IMG/VR virus record: IMGVR_UViG_3300046517_000088
Coordinates: 1 to 22,287 of that record
Length of the DNA: 22,287 nt
Direction: 5' to 3' (one strand)
From: a virus
A program made the position numbers and the translations under genes. This document shows positions 22,014-22,287 of the stretch, piece after piece; the stretch's first letter is position 1, and each line of letters starts with the position of its first letter. The notes under the pieces are model-generated. The model did not search any database and was not told the origin of the DNA. It saw nothing but the letters and a program-made list of their open reading frames with translations.

Positions 22014-22287
22014 AAAATTACATCGACGGATCGCCTGATCTGACCTAGACTTGAATCACCGGGCCGCCATTCGAGCGGCTCGCATCTCCCTCCGCAGTCC
22101 GCAGCACAATCCCGATACCCCATACCGCCGCCCGCCAGCAAAAAGCTGTTCGGTCGAGCTTTTGCACGTCGATGCGTTCCGAGATTCGGTACACTGCGGC
22201 TCTGCCGCATCACCTGACGCGGAAAATATCGGCCAAAGGTGTCATAGCGGCCACCAGAAATTGTGCGAGACCGGGGCTCTGCGCCCT
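22014..22287. other. Non-coding right end with hairpins
   Basis: No convincing gene. Visible dyads are GCCGC/GCGGC at 22063-22079, GCAAAAAGCT/AGCTTTTGC at 22138-22165 (one bulged A, terminator-like in both directions) and GCGGC-TCT-GCCGC at 22196-22208. It may hold a structured RNA, an end/packaging site or a control region; the sequence alone does not decide. Confidence 0.4.

Noticed and set aside
21860-22213. Leftward 117-codon open frame in the right end
   Set aside because: Its C-terminal NITNITNI run is only the iteron repeats read in frame; no ribosome site and no domain.
22172-22287. Rightward frame open to the window edge (starts MRSEIRYTAALPHH)
   Set aside because: No ribosome site, overlaps hairpins, no recognisable family; could be a real partial gene but unsupported.
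21636-22287. tRNA or attachment site in the right end
   Set aside because: Hairpins were checked for a cloverleaf and anticodon arm and none fits; no integrase or host tRNA end is visible.

Overview
The window is a block of a tailed-phage or prophage genome, most likely a siphovirus of a Gram-negative proteobacterium. The base composition is moderately GC-rich, Shine-Dalgarno sites are strong, and the genes are packed with 1-17 base overlaps. I see no integrase, lysis or host gene, so temperate versus lytic life and the exact host (beta- or gammaproteobacterium) cannot be decided.

Layout. Positions 17526 down to 26 form one long leftward (minus-strand) gene series. It starts at a sigma70-type promoter (17582-17610) with a replication/recombination block: a small Ala-rich acidic protein, a 31-residue ORF, an Rmf/CrpP-like protein, a Cas4/RecB-type nuclease (DUF2800), a DUF2815 ssDNA-binding-type protein, a family A DNA polymerase, a VRR-NUC nuclease and an SNF2-type helicase. 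With no gap it continues into a head and tail block in the lambda order Nu1-A-W-B-C(Nu3)-D-E-FI-FII-Z-U-V. These are terminase subunits, gpW, portal, S49 protease with a nested scaffold start, decoration protein, major capsid protein, an FI-position protein, an FII-position protein, a Z-like protein, a tail terminator and the tail tube. The left edge cuts the series just after the tube gene.

Positions 17711-21635 form a short rightward operon: a YdaS/Cro-type regulator, a DUF3223-like protein, an 87-residue unknown, and an 886-residue primase-polymerase/VapE helicase. It ends at two tandem UUCG/UUAG-loop terminators. The last 650 bases carry no convincing gene. They contain a TAACC/GGTTA iteron cluster in AT-rich DNA (a candidate replication origin) followed by several hairpins.

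The most unusual signal is a dispersed dyad, consensus TTGGAAGTNACTTCCAA, present about 16 times: inside genes in three reading frames, between genes, at the polymerase start codon, and as a one-base-shorter form next to the terminators and the candidate origin. It resembles a genome-wide set of binding sites (stoperator-like or partition/packaging-like) for an unidentified protein. A second signal is a shared acidic C-terminal tip ending in Asp-Asp-Leu on three neighbouring replication proteins, which recalls SSB-type interaction tails. All family names come from recognising motifs by eye; no database search was run.
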